64,000 nt of DNA from Fagopyrum homotropicum (taxonomy: Eukaryota; Streptophyta; Magnoliopsida; Caryophyllales; Polygonaceae): positions 55,147,501 to 55,211,500 of the forward strand of contig BSWB01000001.1 in assembly GCA_033239125.1 (NCBI GenBank). The letters run 5' to 3'. The position numbers and the translations under genes were made by a program. The stretch's first letter is position 1, and each line of letters opens with the position of its first letter. The notes beneath the pieces were generated by a model. The model searched no databases, was not told the origin of the DNA, and worked only from the letters and a program-made list of their open reading frames with translations. This document shows positions 1-10,418 of the stretch, in pieces.

Positions 1-1922
1 TGTCATCCTTACTTCACCAAAGTCTTCCAGCTTCCTCTTCCTTGGTAGAATTTCTTTCAAGAACTTCCCATAGGCGGGCATCCCTAGAATAGCATCAAGG
101 AAAGGGATATTAATATGTAGTTTATTCATCAAGTCAAGGAACTTACCAAAGTGTTTGTCTAGATGTGCTCTAGCCCTTGACTAGGGGAATGGAAGTGGTG
201 GTTTATAAACAGGAGGTAGAACATAAACTTCAGATTTCTCCTCCGCTTTCTGAGGCTCCACCTTAGTTGGTACCTTGACCGAAGTGTTCTTCATCGGTAC
301 CTGGACCGAGGTGTTCTTCACTGGCATCGACCGAGGCACTAGATATGTATTTTTTAGTCCACTTCTCGTTGTTATTGCCATGATCTGTCCCTTGGGGTTG
401 CTCTCTGTCCTTGATGGGAGCTTCCCTGGGTCTCTTGGCGCTTCATTCGCCTTATTAAAGAATTGTTGTTCTAAGGCTTTTTGTGCCTTCGAAAATGAGG
501 TCATGGACGTCTCCATAGCATTGAGCTTGATCAAGATAGCCTCCAATACTGCATCTTTCTTTTCTGGCTGGGACGAGCTTGATCTAGGCTCTTGGCTCTT
601 CAATGAAGTAGAAGAAGAAGAAGAAGAAGAGAGGAAAGGATTAGAAGAGTTGTTTGAATTGGAGTTAGAGTAAGAGTTACCCGGATTTTGATTGTTGGGC
701 CTCCAATTATTGCTGTTGGATCCTCTATTGTTGTTGTAGTTGTTGTTCCGGGAACTGTTGTTGTTGTTGTTCCGGTAACCATTATTGTTTCTTGAGCTTT
801 GATATCCTTCCTCTTCCTTCTTGGTGTAAGCAATCAAAAGTTCCTTCAATTGCTTTACCTCATTCTTGAGGGAGGTGAGTCGATTATCATTTGATGAAGC
901 TTCTTGGAAATTAACACTCTTAACTCCATTTTCAGCTCCTTGGTGTGAGTACTTCTCCATGTGCAAAGCTTGTTTTTCAATGAATTCCCAAGCTTCATCA
1001 ATCGGCATGTCCATGAATGTGCCGGCGGATAGTAGTTGAAGGCTGAATTGGGTGGCTCCGTCCAATCCCTTGAAGTAAATCTCCAACAACTCTATCTTTG
1101 GAATCCCATGATGTGGGCAATCCAAGAGAACATCATTAAATCTTTCCCATGACTTGGACAAACTCTCCTTGTCCTTCATGATGAATGTGTTGATCTTCCC
1201 TCTCATTTCAGCAGTTTTGGAGGGGGGAAAGAATTTTGTCAAGAACTCCATCGTCATGTCCTCCCAAGTGTTGATCTTTCCGGGAGGAAGAGACTGCTAC
1301 CAAGTAAGTGCCCTGTCCTTAAAAAAAAGTAAAAAGGCCTTAACTTGTAATTATTATTTTCCACTCTTTAAGGTTTCAAGGTCTCCATCAAGATCTCATA
1401 GTTTTGTAAATGTTGGTGCGGAGATTCCCTTTCTAGACCTCCAAACTGGCATTGGCGGATCATGGAAAGAACTTGCGGTCGAAGTTCATAATCATGCTCC
1501 GCTGGGTCTCCTAGGTTGACTCCTGGACACCTCACTTGTTGGTTTGGGTCCATCCTCTGCCCTAGGGTCTGTGGAATACCTGCAAAAAGACTATCTCGGA
1601 CTGGCATCCGAAGTGGAAGTATCTGGGCCGCGGCAACTGGAGCGGGGTCCTGCCTCGGTCGAGGGTCTGGTCGAGGCAAGATCTGAGCTCGTAACTCAGT
1701 CATATCTGCTTCAATCTTTGCAGCTCGGGTGTGATTTTCCTCCCTCTCGCGTTGCAGTTCTTCCCTATTGAGGCACAACTGTTCCATCGCCTCCTTTAAT
1801 TCGGCCTCAAGATCGCGATCGTCTCGATTGACCATTTTCGCTTCTTTCAAGCGTCTTTTGTATGTCTTCTCTGGTTGGGGATCGTAAGGAACGATTTCCT
1901 TCCCACCACGGGTTCTTCGCAT
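1..1922 (-). pseudogene. gag: Athila-type gag, broken, running into the protease linker (Ath-A)
   Basis: This encodes the capsid/nucleocapsid polyprotein that packages element RNA. Reading on the minus strand from the start at 1922, the N-terminal part (to 1368) begins MRRTRGGKEIVPYD and includes a charged helical stretch and the Athila signature GLERESPHQHLQN. The second part (1257 to 181) carries TKFFPPSKTAEMRGKI, CPHHGIPK and an Asn/Ser-rich tail. Between 1368 and 1257 the reading frame is lost and a short segment typical of the family is absent, so a small deletion plus frameshift is likely. A stop at 181-183 interrupts a third block that continues to base 1 and includes LHINIPFLDA and LPRKRKLEDFG, the usual gag/protease linker. 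No zinc knuckle is seen. The 240-345 stretch encodes a repeat of the form VPMKNTSV over GGTCGAGG-like DNA motifs. Confidence 0.88.
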
Positions 1923-2027
1923 AAACCTAAAAAGAAGAACCTGTGAAAGTCACTCAAGTAGAGTGGTTAGTAGCAACAGAGGCAATAGGTCCGAAAGACA
2001 CCCGTAACCGGCTCGGTCTAGACCAAG

Positions 2028-2045
2028 TCCCCGGCAACGGCGCCA
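2028..2045 (-). promoter_or_regulatory. Primer binding site, tRNA-Asp type (Ath-A)
   Basis: On the minus strand this reads TGGCGCCGTTGCCGGGGA, an 18-nt exact complement of the 3' end of plant tRNA-Asp(GTC), including the CCA end. It lies 6 nt inside the 5' LTR, as expected for Athila elements. Confidence 0.93.
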
Positions 2046-2051
2046 AAAACT

Positions 2052-3811
2052 TGTTCGCTCCAAACGGTGTGTGCAAGCTTTAAATTTATAACCCAAGAAG
2101 TATGCTTAAAACAAGGATGCGAACCCGTAGTGTACGGATCAATTATAGTAAAAGCAAGAATTCCGGGGTGTTGATCTCAAGGACTTAGGTGAAACAAAGC
2201 AAATATAGGTTGCCAATATTGCAAATAGCCACAAAAGCGATTAAAACAATCAAAGATGATAATATAGTCAATTAAAGGGAATATGCAAATTCTAGGGATT
2301 AAAGCATCCAGTTGTGGTTCCAACTCAAGATAAGATAAGCGGACAAAGCTGAGGTTTTGCAAAGGGAAGGTGTTACTAAAGTGGAATAGATCACCGGGTA
2401 AGTCTCACTACTCACAATCCCAAGCCAAAGAACCTATTACCGGGTAAGTCTCAAGGTACTAAGGTAAGGAATTATAATCTCAAACCAATACACCAACTAA
2501 GGGAATAGAATCAACCTTTACCGGGTAAGTCTCAGGCTAACTCACAAAGATGGAATGAAGGCACACTCGAACCCCAATAAAGGATAAACCTTTATTACCT
2601 ACACTTATGATCTTGGGTAAAAAAACTAAGGAATTACCGGGTAAGTCTCATCCTGAGCTTGCACTGAACCAGGAAAGGGTATAATAAGAATAGGATTTGA
2701 CAAACTCTAACACTTAACTCTCAGTTACAGATCAGATAAGTCATCTCGGTCAGCCAAGTTCCACCCCGGCCGAGATGTTCATCGACTGAACGAGATGTTC
2801 TAAGGTTAAGGATAGAGACTCGAGCTTTCAGGGTCCTACTGGGATTTAAGGTTATTCTATCATTGTTTTTCCCACAAACTTCAACCAATCACCATAGAAT
2901 TGCACAAAGAAATTAGCCACTCATAATCATGAAAGCAATAATCAAATATATGGGAAGAGAATGAATATTTGAACACAAAAACCTTAAGAACAAGACTTCA
3001 ATAACTGAATCAAATATCAAACAAATCAGCGTTCCTTGGATTACAAATCCAACAAGACAATCAACAAGAAGGGAATCTAAGAAAGTCTTACAAATCCCTT
3101 CACAAAAGCTATAACAAGCTATGAACTTCTTTCCTTCAATCTTCCTTCAACCTTCCAAAAATTCTTTCTAACTACAACTTCTTCAATCTCCAAGTGCTGC
3201 GATGGTAGCGGGTTGCTGAATTTGTGGAAAATCCAACCCTTTATATAGGAGAATTATCTTCCAAAGATAATAATATCTTAAAAAGATAATTTCCTAATAA
3301 AATATATCCATATCTCTAAAATAGATCTCCAAAATATATGATCTTCCTTTCAGAAATCCAACCCAAAAATATAAGATCTCCCTTTCCAAAAATAAAATAT
3401 CTCAGCCAAATGAAATATATCTCGCTGCGTCCAGGTTGTTCGCCTCGGTCGGGCGCTCCTCTAGATCACCTCGGTCGAGGTGACTTTGTGATCAACCGAG
3501 GTGAATCTCAGCTGATGGTGAAATCTCTCAAATCTGGTCCAAAGTAAATCTTCTTTGTTAATTCCTTGCATCCTAATCTCCTCTTTAAGCTCTTGAATGT
3601 AGCTCCGAGGACTCCTTTGCTCTTTAGCTCTATTTTGATGCAAAACGTGCCATTTTACCTACGATTACAACGAAACTTGGTGTAGACTTTGATTCCTGCA
3701 AAGGTAGATGAAATGACAATACAATCACATAATATACATTCAAACATGTAGATTATTGAAGATAAAACGTCTAAACAAGTCCCAAAATATAGACTATAAT
3801 TCATGCTATCA
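2052..3811 (-). repeat. 5' LTR of Ath-A (1760 bp)
   Basis: The LTR runs on the minus strand from TGATAGCATG (3811) to GGAGCGAACA (2052). A TATA-like box, cctatataaagg on the minus strand, sits at 3238-3250. A short motif related to accgggtaagtctca recurs four or five times between 2393 and 2650 with intervals of about 50-120 bp. Inverted motifs around CCTCGG(T/C)CGAGG are present at 2740-2800 and 3440-3500. No coding sequence is seen. Confidence 0.88.
2390..2655 (-). repeat. Interspersed accgggtaagtctca motif inside the Ath-A LTR
   Basis: The 15-nt motif accgggtaagtctca recurs at about 2393, 2438, 2520 and 2636, separated by unrelated sequence. It is not a simple tandem array because the intervals differ. 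Copies are nearly identical while the spacers are not. Function unknown; it lies downstream of the TATA box, so it would be in the transcribed part of the LTR. Confidence 0.7.
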
Positions 3812-3908
3812 ACGGCCCATGTGGTGTGCAAGTGCGGCTGCCAAGATCAAGGCAAGCTCAGCTAAGGCTCAGCAAGACTCCTAGGCTCCAAAGACTAAGG
3901 CTCTTACA
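3812..3908 (-). repeat. Remnant of the 3' LTR of element B
   Basis: These 97 bp match the last 100 bp or so of the complete LTR at about 6290-6385, including the terminal cctaggctccaaagac and ggctcttaca. The left end is cut by the Ath-A insertion at 3811. Confidence 0.88.
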
Positions 3909-4245
3909 TCACACCCCCTAAAAACAAGTTTCGTCCCAAAACTTGCAAAATCCAAAACCTCTCGGACCCATAAGCCGAGGTATAACTCTAACCATTGTCA
4001 TCAACTCTCCACAAGGCCTAGAGGAAGATCATCTATAACCAACACTAACCACATCACACTGTCATGGAGGAAAGCCGTCTCTAGCAAAAAACGTACACAT
4101 AACACCACTATATGGACGAAAACCATCTCCACTCACACTATGTCCATCAGAGGTAGCACGGAGGAAAGAACCGTCTCTAGCTAATCCTAACAGACACACC
4201 ATAGCATGGAGGAAAGATGGGTGACGGCTTCTGTACATGCATACA

Positions 4246-4249
<4 letters not shown>

Positions 4250-4329
<80 letters not shown>
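4250..4329. repeat. (TA)n microsatellite, about 80 bp
   Basis: Uninterrupted alternating TA from 4250 to about 4328 in the leader of element B; a shorter tract follows at about 4373-4388. An equivalent tract sits in the leader of element G at 22257-22332, so the microsatellite is an ancestral leader feature and not a chance event. Confidence 0.95.
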
Positions 4330-4331
<2 letters not shown>

Positions 4332-4556
4332 CTTAATAGTACATGCATACACATCATCACATAAAAGGTATGTGTATATATATATATCTATACTTTCGAG
4401 ATCATTAGATGGGTGACAACTTCTATACATACTATCGAAAATATCTGTACTCGCTTTAAAACCAAAATCTATTGAAAAGTCAGACCCCATGTGGATTCTA
4501 TTTATTTATCCACTCTACCTTTATTGCAGATAGCAAGTGCAATTGTTGTCAACCTA

Positions 4557-4570
4557 AGGCTTTGATACCA
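4557..4570 (-). promoter_or_regulatory. Primer binding site, initiator tRNA-Met type (element B)
   Basis: On the minus strand TGGTATCAAAGCCTT follows the LTR end with a 4-nt spacer. TGGTATCA matches the end of plant initiator tRNA-Met; the following bases diverge by one position from the common GAGCC form. Confidence 0.85.
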
Positions 4571-4574
4571 ATTC

Positions 4575-6385
4575 TGTAACACCCCAAATCCACGGGATTT
4601 GGAGTGCTACATTGGGCTAGGATCTCACAATGGATCCTGACCCTAGCCCGACAACAAGTTCACTGGATCTTACAACAAGGCATAGGTAGATGAAAACCAA
4701 ATACATAAAAGTTGTATATGATATATCAAAAGAGTTTTCAAACACAAAGCCGAGTACAAAATATCCAACATAAACATCTGATACAAAAGATCCCATATCC
4801 CACGCATCCTAATGTACAAAAGTCCTCGGCTGGTCACACCATCTGGCTCACCCTGCAGATCATCTATAACACGGTATATACCATTAGCTACATCAATGAA
4901 TAGGTATGAAGGTAATAGCACAAACAAACATCAAAACTCATACATGCAATGTCACACACATTCATTTATTATCTTTCATTACGTTATTCCATTACTAATT
5001 CAACTTCTTTTGTAAAACGAGGAGCCTCAAGAACGCCGTCCCATCCAACGTAACACATGAGTTTTGCATGGAAGTGATCATCACTTGTCCTCTCGTGTAA
5101 GATCATCTTCCGGGCACCTCCTCCTACCCGCAGGCGGAGGCAAGTGGTCACGACCCGTTATAATACACTTGAGCCCTTTAAAGTAATAACTAGTCATCCT
5201 AGTCTGGTTTAGGTTATAAATGCACAATCATATGGACACACATAACCATCACAATCACACAAACTCATAACTAAATGCTAAATAAGTCCTATGGACTTAC
5301 CTCATACACTCGTATCCAATACCACGTCACAACTTCCCCTTGGGGAAGAAACCAATGCCTGCAATAGCAAGGCACACAACATCATACACTACAAAGGGTT
5401 AGGAGACTCGTCTCCATAACCAAAACTGACCTACAACCTCAATCTAACCCTCAAGACCATAACAAGCTCACATATGCCTACAACATAACCTCAACATCAA
5501 CACGAGTGCCTAAGGCACATCTCTAACATACAACTCATCCTAACCAAGCTAGCCTAGCCAACATCTAAGCAAAGGCCAAAGGGAAGGAAGGAAGGATGAC
5601 ATACCAACAAGGTATGCACCAACAGAAGCAAGGAACTCAAAGATGAGCCAGTGAGGCACAGGGGTGGCTCACACCAGGCGCAAGGGCGGTCCACAGCAGG
5701 CGTAGGGGCGGCTTGGTTCAGGCGAGGGGGCGGCCAACTGTTCAGAGAGTTGGTCCCGACTTCTCTTCGATCCCTTTCTCGACTCTCTTCACTTCTTCAA
5801 CACACCACAGTAACACATATACATATATACACATATATGATCATCAAACTATCCACAAAAGGATCCACACAAGCTCAACTTATGATCCTAAGCTAGAAGA
5901 GGAAGAAAGAAGCTAAGGAGAAGAAAGAAAGAAGATGGAAGAGAAGAGCTTACCACAACAAACCCTAAGCTGCAACCAAGAGCCTCTACACACCTCACCA
6001 CTAACACAACAACAACAACTCTCAACCACAAGCTCTTGATCATTTAAGCCTCAAAACCTCAACAAAGACTCATGACCTTCTCACAAACTCAAAGGAAGAT
6101 CAAGAAGAGAAGATGAAGAAGAAGAAGAACGTAAGGATGGAAATGGGGCTGATAAGGATGAAGAAACCCTCTTTGAGAAGCTAAGGGAGGCTTATAAAGG
6201 AAGCCAACCACAAAGCACGAGTCAAAAGGTCAACAAAAGCGGCTGCACCAACCCAGAGCCGCAGGGGTGGCTCACCCAAGGCACACCTAGCCCCAGGGGC
6301 GGCCCATGTGGGGCGTAGGTGCGGTTGCCAGGATCAAGGCAAGCTCAGCTAAGGCTCCTAGGCTCCAAAGACTAAGGCTCTTACA
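4575..6385 (-). repeat. 5' LTR of element B (1811 bp)
   Basis: Minus-strand termini are TGTAAGAGCC and GGGGTGTTACA. It is the same family as the solo LTR E (36021-37877), with colinear blocks throughout. A TATA-like ctttataagcc on the minus strand lies near 6190-6200. GC-rich motifs of the form gcaggggcggc occur at 5650-5740 and 6255-6330. Small open frames on the plus strand (for example 5651-5916) match no family and are treated as incidental. Confidence 0.9.
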
Positions 6386-6390
6386 AAATG

Positions 6391-8040
6391 AGCCACAATC
6401 TTCAAGATCTGTTCCAAACTTCAAAAGGAGAAAGTTTCAACATTCTTCATACCATCCACTAGAGAATGTGATCTCAGATCCAAAAGTAGGAGTTCAAACC
6501 CGATTTAGGGTTAGCAACTTATGTGCTTTCTTGGCGTTCATGTCTCTTATCAAACCCAAGAATTACGTTCAAGAACTTAAAGAACCTAATTGGATCATGA
6601 CCATGCAAAATGAACTGAATGAGTTCGAGGGAAATAAAGTTTGGAACCTCCCGTCTAGACCTAAGCAATAATCCGTCATTGGCACAAAATGGGTATTCCG
6701 AAACAAGTTGGATGAAAATGGAAAGGTTATTCGAAACAAAGCACGATTTGTAGCTCAAGGCTATAACCAAGAAAAATGTATTGATTATGAGTAGACTTTT
6801 TCTCCAGTTGCCAGGTTAGAATCCATAGGTATGCTACTTGCTTTTGCATCCTTCATGAACATAATGCTCTTTCAAATGGATGTTCAATGTTCTTTTTTAA
6901 ATGGCTTCTTAGAATAAGAAGTCTACGTTGCTTAACCTTCTGGTTTTGAAAATGATGAATTTTCGGATCATATTTTTAAATTGGACAAAGCTCTTTATGG
7001 TCTTAAGCAAGCTCCTTGAGCTTGGTATGAAAGATTGTCCAAGTATCTCCTTGAAAATGATTTAAAAAGAGGTTTGATTGAAAAAACTTTGTTTGTCAAA
7101 ACCAGAGGCAAAGATCTTTTAGTAATACAAATCTATGTTGATGATATATTATTTGGTTCTACTAACGATTCTCTATGCTAGAAATTTTCAGATTAAGTAA
7201 TTCAAGATGAGCTTAATGGGAGAGTTAAATTTCTTTCTTAGACTTCAATCACGAAAGCAAAGAAACGGATTTTCCTTAATCAAAACATGTATACCAAGGA
7301 CTTGCTCAAGAAGTATAAAATGGATCAATTCAAGGTAGAAAAAACTCCTATGAGTTCCACACTTTCACTTGATCAAGACAAGGATGGTAAAAGTGTTGTA
7401 CAAAAGAAGTATCGAGGTATGATCGGTTCTTTGTTATATCTAACCGCTAGTCGACCTGGCATTATGTTTAGTTTGTGCATGTGTGCAAGATTTCAAGTTG
7501 ATTCCAAAGAGTCACACTTAATAGCTGTGAAAAGGATATTTCGGTATCTCAATGGCACTAAGGATTTAGGGTTATGGTATCCACATCAAAACTCGTTCCA
7601 CCTTGTTGGCTATTCAGATGCTGACTTTGTAGGCTATAAGGTGGATAAAAAGAGTACTTTTTGATGATGTCAATTCTTAGGGTCATCCCTAATCAATTGG
7701 CACTCCAAGAAGCAAAACTTTGTCGCCCTATCCACAGCCGAAGCCGAACACATAGCTGTCAGAGTCTGTTGTGCACAAATCCTATGGATAACTCAATAAC
7801 TTCGTGATCTTGGTTTTGATAATAATAGTGATATTTCGATTACTAAAAATCCTGTGCAACATTCAAGAATAAAGCATATCTATGTAAGCCATCACTTCAT
7901 ACGTAATCATGTTGAGAGAGCTGATGTTTCGATTTCTTTTGTATCGACTAAGTTGCAGGTTGTAGATTTATTTACTAAGCATCAACTTGAAGATTGATTT
8001 AATTTTATTAGATTAGAGTTTGATATGTTGAACAAGGAAG
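6391..8040 (+). pseudogene. pol: Copia reverse transcriptase / RNase H, decayed (element D)
   Basis: This would copy element RNA into cDNA. It starts inside the IN-RT linker (HSSYHPLENVISDP), then RT blocks NYVQELKEPNW, LFQMDV, LDKALYGLKQAP and the catalytic box IYVDDILFGS (about 7131-7160). RNase H follows with RPGIMFSLCMCARFQ, YSDADFVGYKVD and LSTAEAEHIA to about 8000. In-frame stops interrupt it at 6669 and several later positions, and frameshifts occur near 7180-7250. The YVDD motif survives, unlike in element C. The left end is the insertion point of element B, so integrase and gag are outside the window. Confidence 0.9.
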
Positions 8041-8501
8041 CATTAATTTAGGGGGAGTATATCGTTTTATTTCGTCCTTATAATGCAACCAACTTTTTCA
8101 CTTCAAGGCGTTGAAATGCAATTCAAGGTCTTTGAAACGAAATTCAAGGGCTATATTGAATATCACGAATCGGTTTAATGGTTTATATATTTTTAGATAT
8201 ATGATCATTAAATTATTATAAAGAAGGATTTTGTTAATGATTTCAAAAGATTTTGTTCTTAAATTGAAATCTTTTTTGAAAAGTGGTTGAGATTTAATAG
8301 GAAAGCATGCAAACCAATTTTGGTTTTCAAGGCCTTGATTCTCTCAAGATCTTTACAAGCCATAAACTGATTTGACTTGCCTCTTTTTTAATACCTTCTT
8401 CCCTCCTCCTTTATCTCTTTCCTTCTTCAACGTTTTTACAGCCCACTTGCTTTACTCTTTCATCTTCTAAAAATTTCTCTCTTGCTCTCACAAACAAATC
8501 T
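8041..8501 (+). other. Spacer between pol and the 3' ORF of element D
   Basis: No coding sequence is seen. It opens with a purine-rich gggggagta tract (8051-8059), which could act as an extra polypurine tract. Inverted motifs of the CAAGG/CCTTG type follow (caaggcgttgaaatg, caaggtctttgaaac at about 8104-8140), then AT-rich sequence, a pyrimidine-rich stretch and the start of the 3' ORF. Confidence 0.6.
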
Positions 8502-9911
8502 ATGGCTCCCAAGATAAACACAAAGAAAACTTCATACCGTCTTGCTTCAACTTACAAGTATGACTCTGCTCACATCTCCTCTTCCCTAGACGAATAATAG
8601 TTTCCAGAGGGTGTTGAGATTTTACTGCACACCAGGCTTCCAACCTTCTGGTTCATCAAATTCAAAGCCACTGGAACATGGCTGGATGGATTCCATAATC
8701 GCCCCCTATGCATGTGCGATCTAGTCGACATGGAGTTTCTTGAGACTCTTCAGCTTCCATGTGTCTCGATGCTAAAAAATTGCTCCATCTGGAACGTCCT
8801 CAACCCAGGAGACACCGCGTTCACGAGACTCACGAGGTTGTTCTATGTCAACCTCTCAGCCAAAAGGGAAAAGGGAACCCTCACCCTCGAGACAATGGTT
8901 AAAGGTACATCGATTTCTCTCACCCCTACTATTTTGAGTGAAATTTTATGGCATCCCACAAATCTTTCCCTCCAAGACCCTTCCCGATCTGAGAGTGTTA
9001 GGCTTGCAAAAGAGCAATTTCTGGCTCCAAACTCCAAATCCAGTCAACTTACCCATACATCCCTAACCGTGGACGCCAAAATCATATTTACTACTTTGGT
9101 TAGGTGTGTTATTCCTCATGCTAATTCAAGGGAATTGTTGACTGATCAAACTTTGGAGCTAATTCATTTAATTATGTCTGGATTGAATGTTGACTTGCCT
9201 AACCTCATACTGAATCACATGGTCCACACAATAAACTCCACCCGAGCCATCCCTTTGCCATATGGGAATATCTTGCCTAATATTTTTGCTTACTTTTCCA
9301 TCGACACGTCCATTGAGGATCAATAATTGACGACTAGAAGAGTTGATGAACAATGTTTGGAGAGACTAGGCATAAAAAAGACTCTTGATGGCAATTGGAA
9401 ATTGAAAGGCAACGCTGTTGCTATAACCCCATCCCCCATAGTTTTCTCAGCCCCTTCCGTTTCAGAGACCAAGTTGGATTGTTTTCAAATGGAATTGTAG
9501 TGTCTAAATAGAGAAATGTCTGACTTTCAATTGGATATGATTCGAAGAATGGATGGAAGCCATGAGGCGATGTTAGTAATGCATGCAAAGATAAACCAAA
9601 TGTACCTCCTGAATACTCTTACCCTTACCACTATTGGTAAAATCTTGCCGCTGACTGAAGATGCAGCACATCACACCTAAGAAAAGGTGGAGAATGTGCT
9701 CTTTAACTACAAGCGAAGCATGCAGAATAAACACATTCTCTACCCCATATATGCCAAGCCTACTACTCTAATTACTAAGGAATATGCCATGGTAAAGGAA
9801 TATCAGCTTGTTGAGAGGAAACGAACACTGGAAGCTGAAATGAATGACATGAGCACCAAAACGGCCGAATCTAGATGGAGGAAGAAGTTTTATGAGGACA
9901 ACCAGGAGTGA
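8502..9911 (+). pseudogene. Extra 3' ORF of copia element D, plant-transposon-protein-like domain
   Basis: It occupies one frame of 470 codons from ATG at 8502 to the stop at 9909, broken only by in-frame stops (two at about 8595, then about 9324, 9498 and 9678) with no frameshift. Visible blocks are WLDGFHNRPLCMCDLVD, LTRLFYVNLSAKR, SRSESVRLAKEQF, ANSRELLTDQTLELIHL and LPYGNILPN, followed by a charged, probably helical C-terminus. The segment FYVNL..VKGTSISLTP resembles the 'putative plant transposon protein' domain (PF20167) found in many plant repeats. Element C has the same ORF in the same place. No signal peptide or obvious membrane helix is seen, so an envelope role is not supported. 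Function unknown. Confidence 0.8.
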
Positions 9912-10200
9912 AATTCAATGTCTTGAAATTAGTTTCAAGGCCTTTAAATGGATATGAAGGCCTTGACATGGATTTCAAAGCCCTTGAGTTTTGTCACAAA
10001 GAGCACATATCGACTTCAAGATCTTGAAATCAACTTCAAAGCCTTGAGATAGATTTTTGCGAAAAGTTCTCATACTCTAATCAAACCCCCTCTAGAGTAT
10101 TTATATCCTTATTATTCACCTATACGGTTCTTCAATTGGTATCAGAGCCCCTTGGTTTTGATTTTAAGGCCTTGATAACCGTTTGAGGGACTTTATTTGT
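9912..10200 (+). repeat. Displaced LTR-end plus PBS block in the 3' UTR of element D
   Basis: About 9912-10135 repeats the last 200 bp of D's own LTR (compare 11706-11902), ending cacctatacggttcttca. It is followed at once by TGGTATCAGAGCC (10141-10153), the initiator tRNA-Met primer binding site, and a short piece of leader. Element C has no such block between its 3' ORF and its LTR. This is a 5' LTR/leader fragment found at the 3' end of the internal region. The exact right boundary is uncertain. Confidence 0.8.
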
Positions 10201-10418
10201 TTAAACTATTTTTGGTTTTTGGAAATACATTTAGTGGGTCTGTAATATTTTTTAACTCTCGTACTTTAATGGTTTTTCTCCCATGTTGAAAGAAAAAGGC
10301 GGAGAAAATAAATATGTGTGTTGATACGATATTTTTGTTTTTTCGATATTATTGCATATGTATCGCTAACATTGAATGCAGATACGATATTTGTTTTGTC
10401 TTCCATCAAGGAGGAGAT
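10201..10418 (+). other. 3' UTR and polypurine tract of element D
   Basis: This AT-rich non-coding stretch matches the minus-strand 3' UTR of element C (32654-32900), including gttgaaagaaaaaggcggag and the GGAGGAGAT purine tract directly before the LTR at 10419. Confidence 0.75.

Larger units (their letters stand above)
1..3811 (-). mobile_element. Ath-A: Athila-type Ty3/gypsy element, 5' portion (truncated by window edge)
   Basis: The minus strand reads LTR, tRNA-Asp primer binding site, gag, then runs off the left edge inside the gag/protease region. The PBS and the gag sequence place it with Athila. The LTR outer end at 3811 (TGATAGCATG on the minus strand) abuts chromovirus LTR sequence, so the element landed inside element B. 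The 5 bp right of it, acggc, would be its target duplication; the partner copy lies outside the window. Confidence 0.9.
3909..4574 (-). other. Non-coding internal region of element B
   Basis: Minus-strand order is PBS (4557-4570), leader with two AT microsatellites, a degenerate repeat tract (about 4030-4240) with units related to catggaggaaagccgtctc, then the tract ggacgaaacttgtttttagg and a GGGGGTGTGA polypurine tract against the LTR (3909-3920). The same repeat tract, in reverse, occurs in the 3' UTR of element G at about 26609-26930. No gag or pol sequence remains. I infer it is a deletion derivative rather than an independent family. Confidence 0.8.
3812..6385 (-). mobile_element. B: non-coding chromovirus-type LTR element, minus strand
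   Basis: It has a truncated 3' LTR (3812-3908), a 666-bp internal region without coding capacity (3909-4574), and a complete 5' LTR (4575-6385) with termini TGTAAGAG..GTGTTACA. The internal region keeps only the leader next to the PBS and the 3' UTR next to the PPT, so gag and pol have been deleted. It sits inside copia element D: D's RT-coding sequence starts directly after 6385. The flank aaatg (6386-6390) would be one copy of the target duplication. The PBS and PPT style match the chromodomain element G. Confidence 0.85.

Noticed and set aside
2028..2045. Possible tRNA-Asp gene fragment
   Set aside because: Only the 18 nt complementary to the tRNA end are present, in the exact place of a primer binding site; no cloverleaf sequence follows.
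4248..4490. Open frame of 80 codons on the minus strand rich in Tyr/Ile
   Set aside because: It is the translation of the (TA)n microsatellite.
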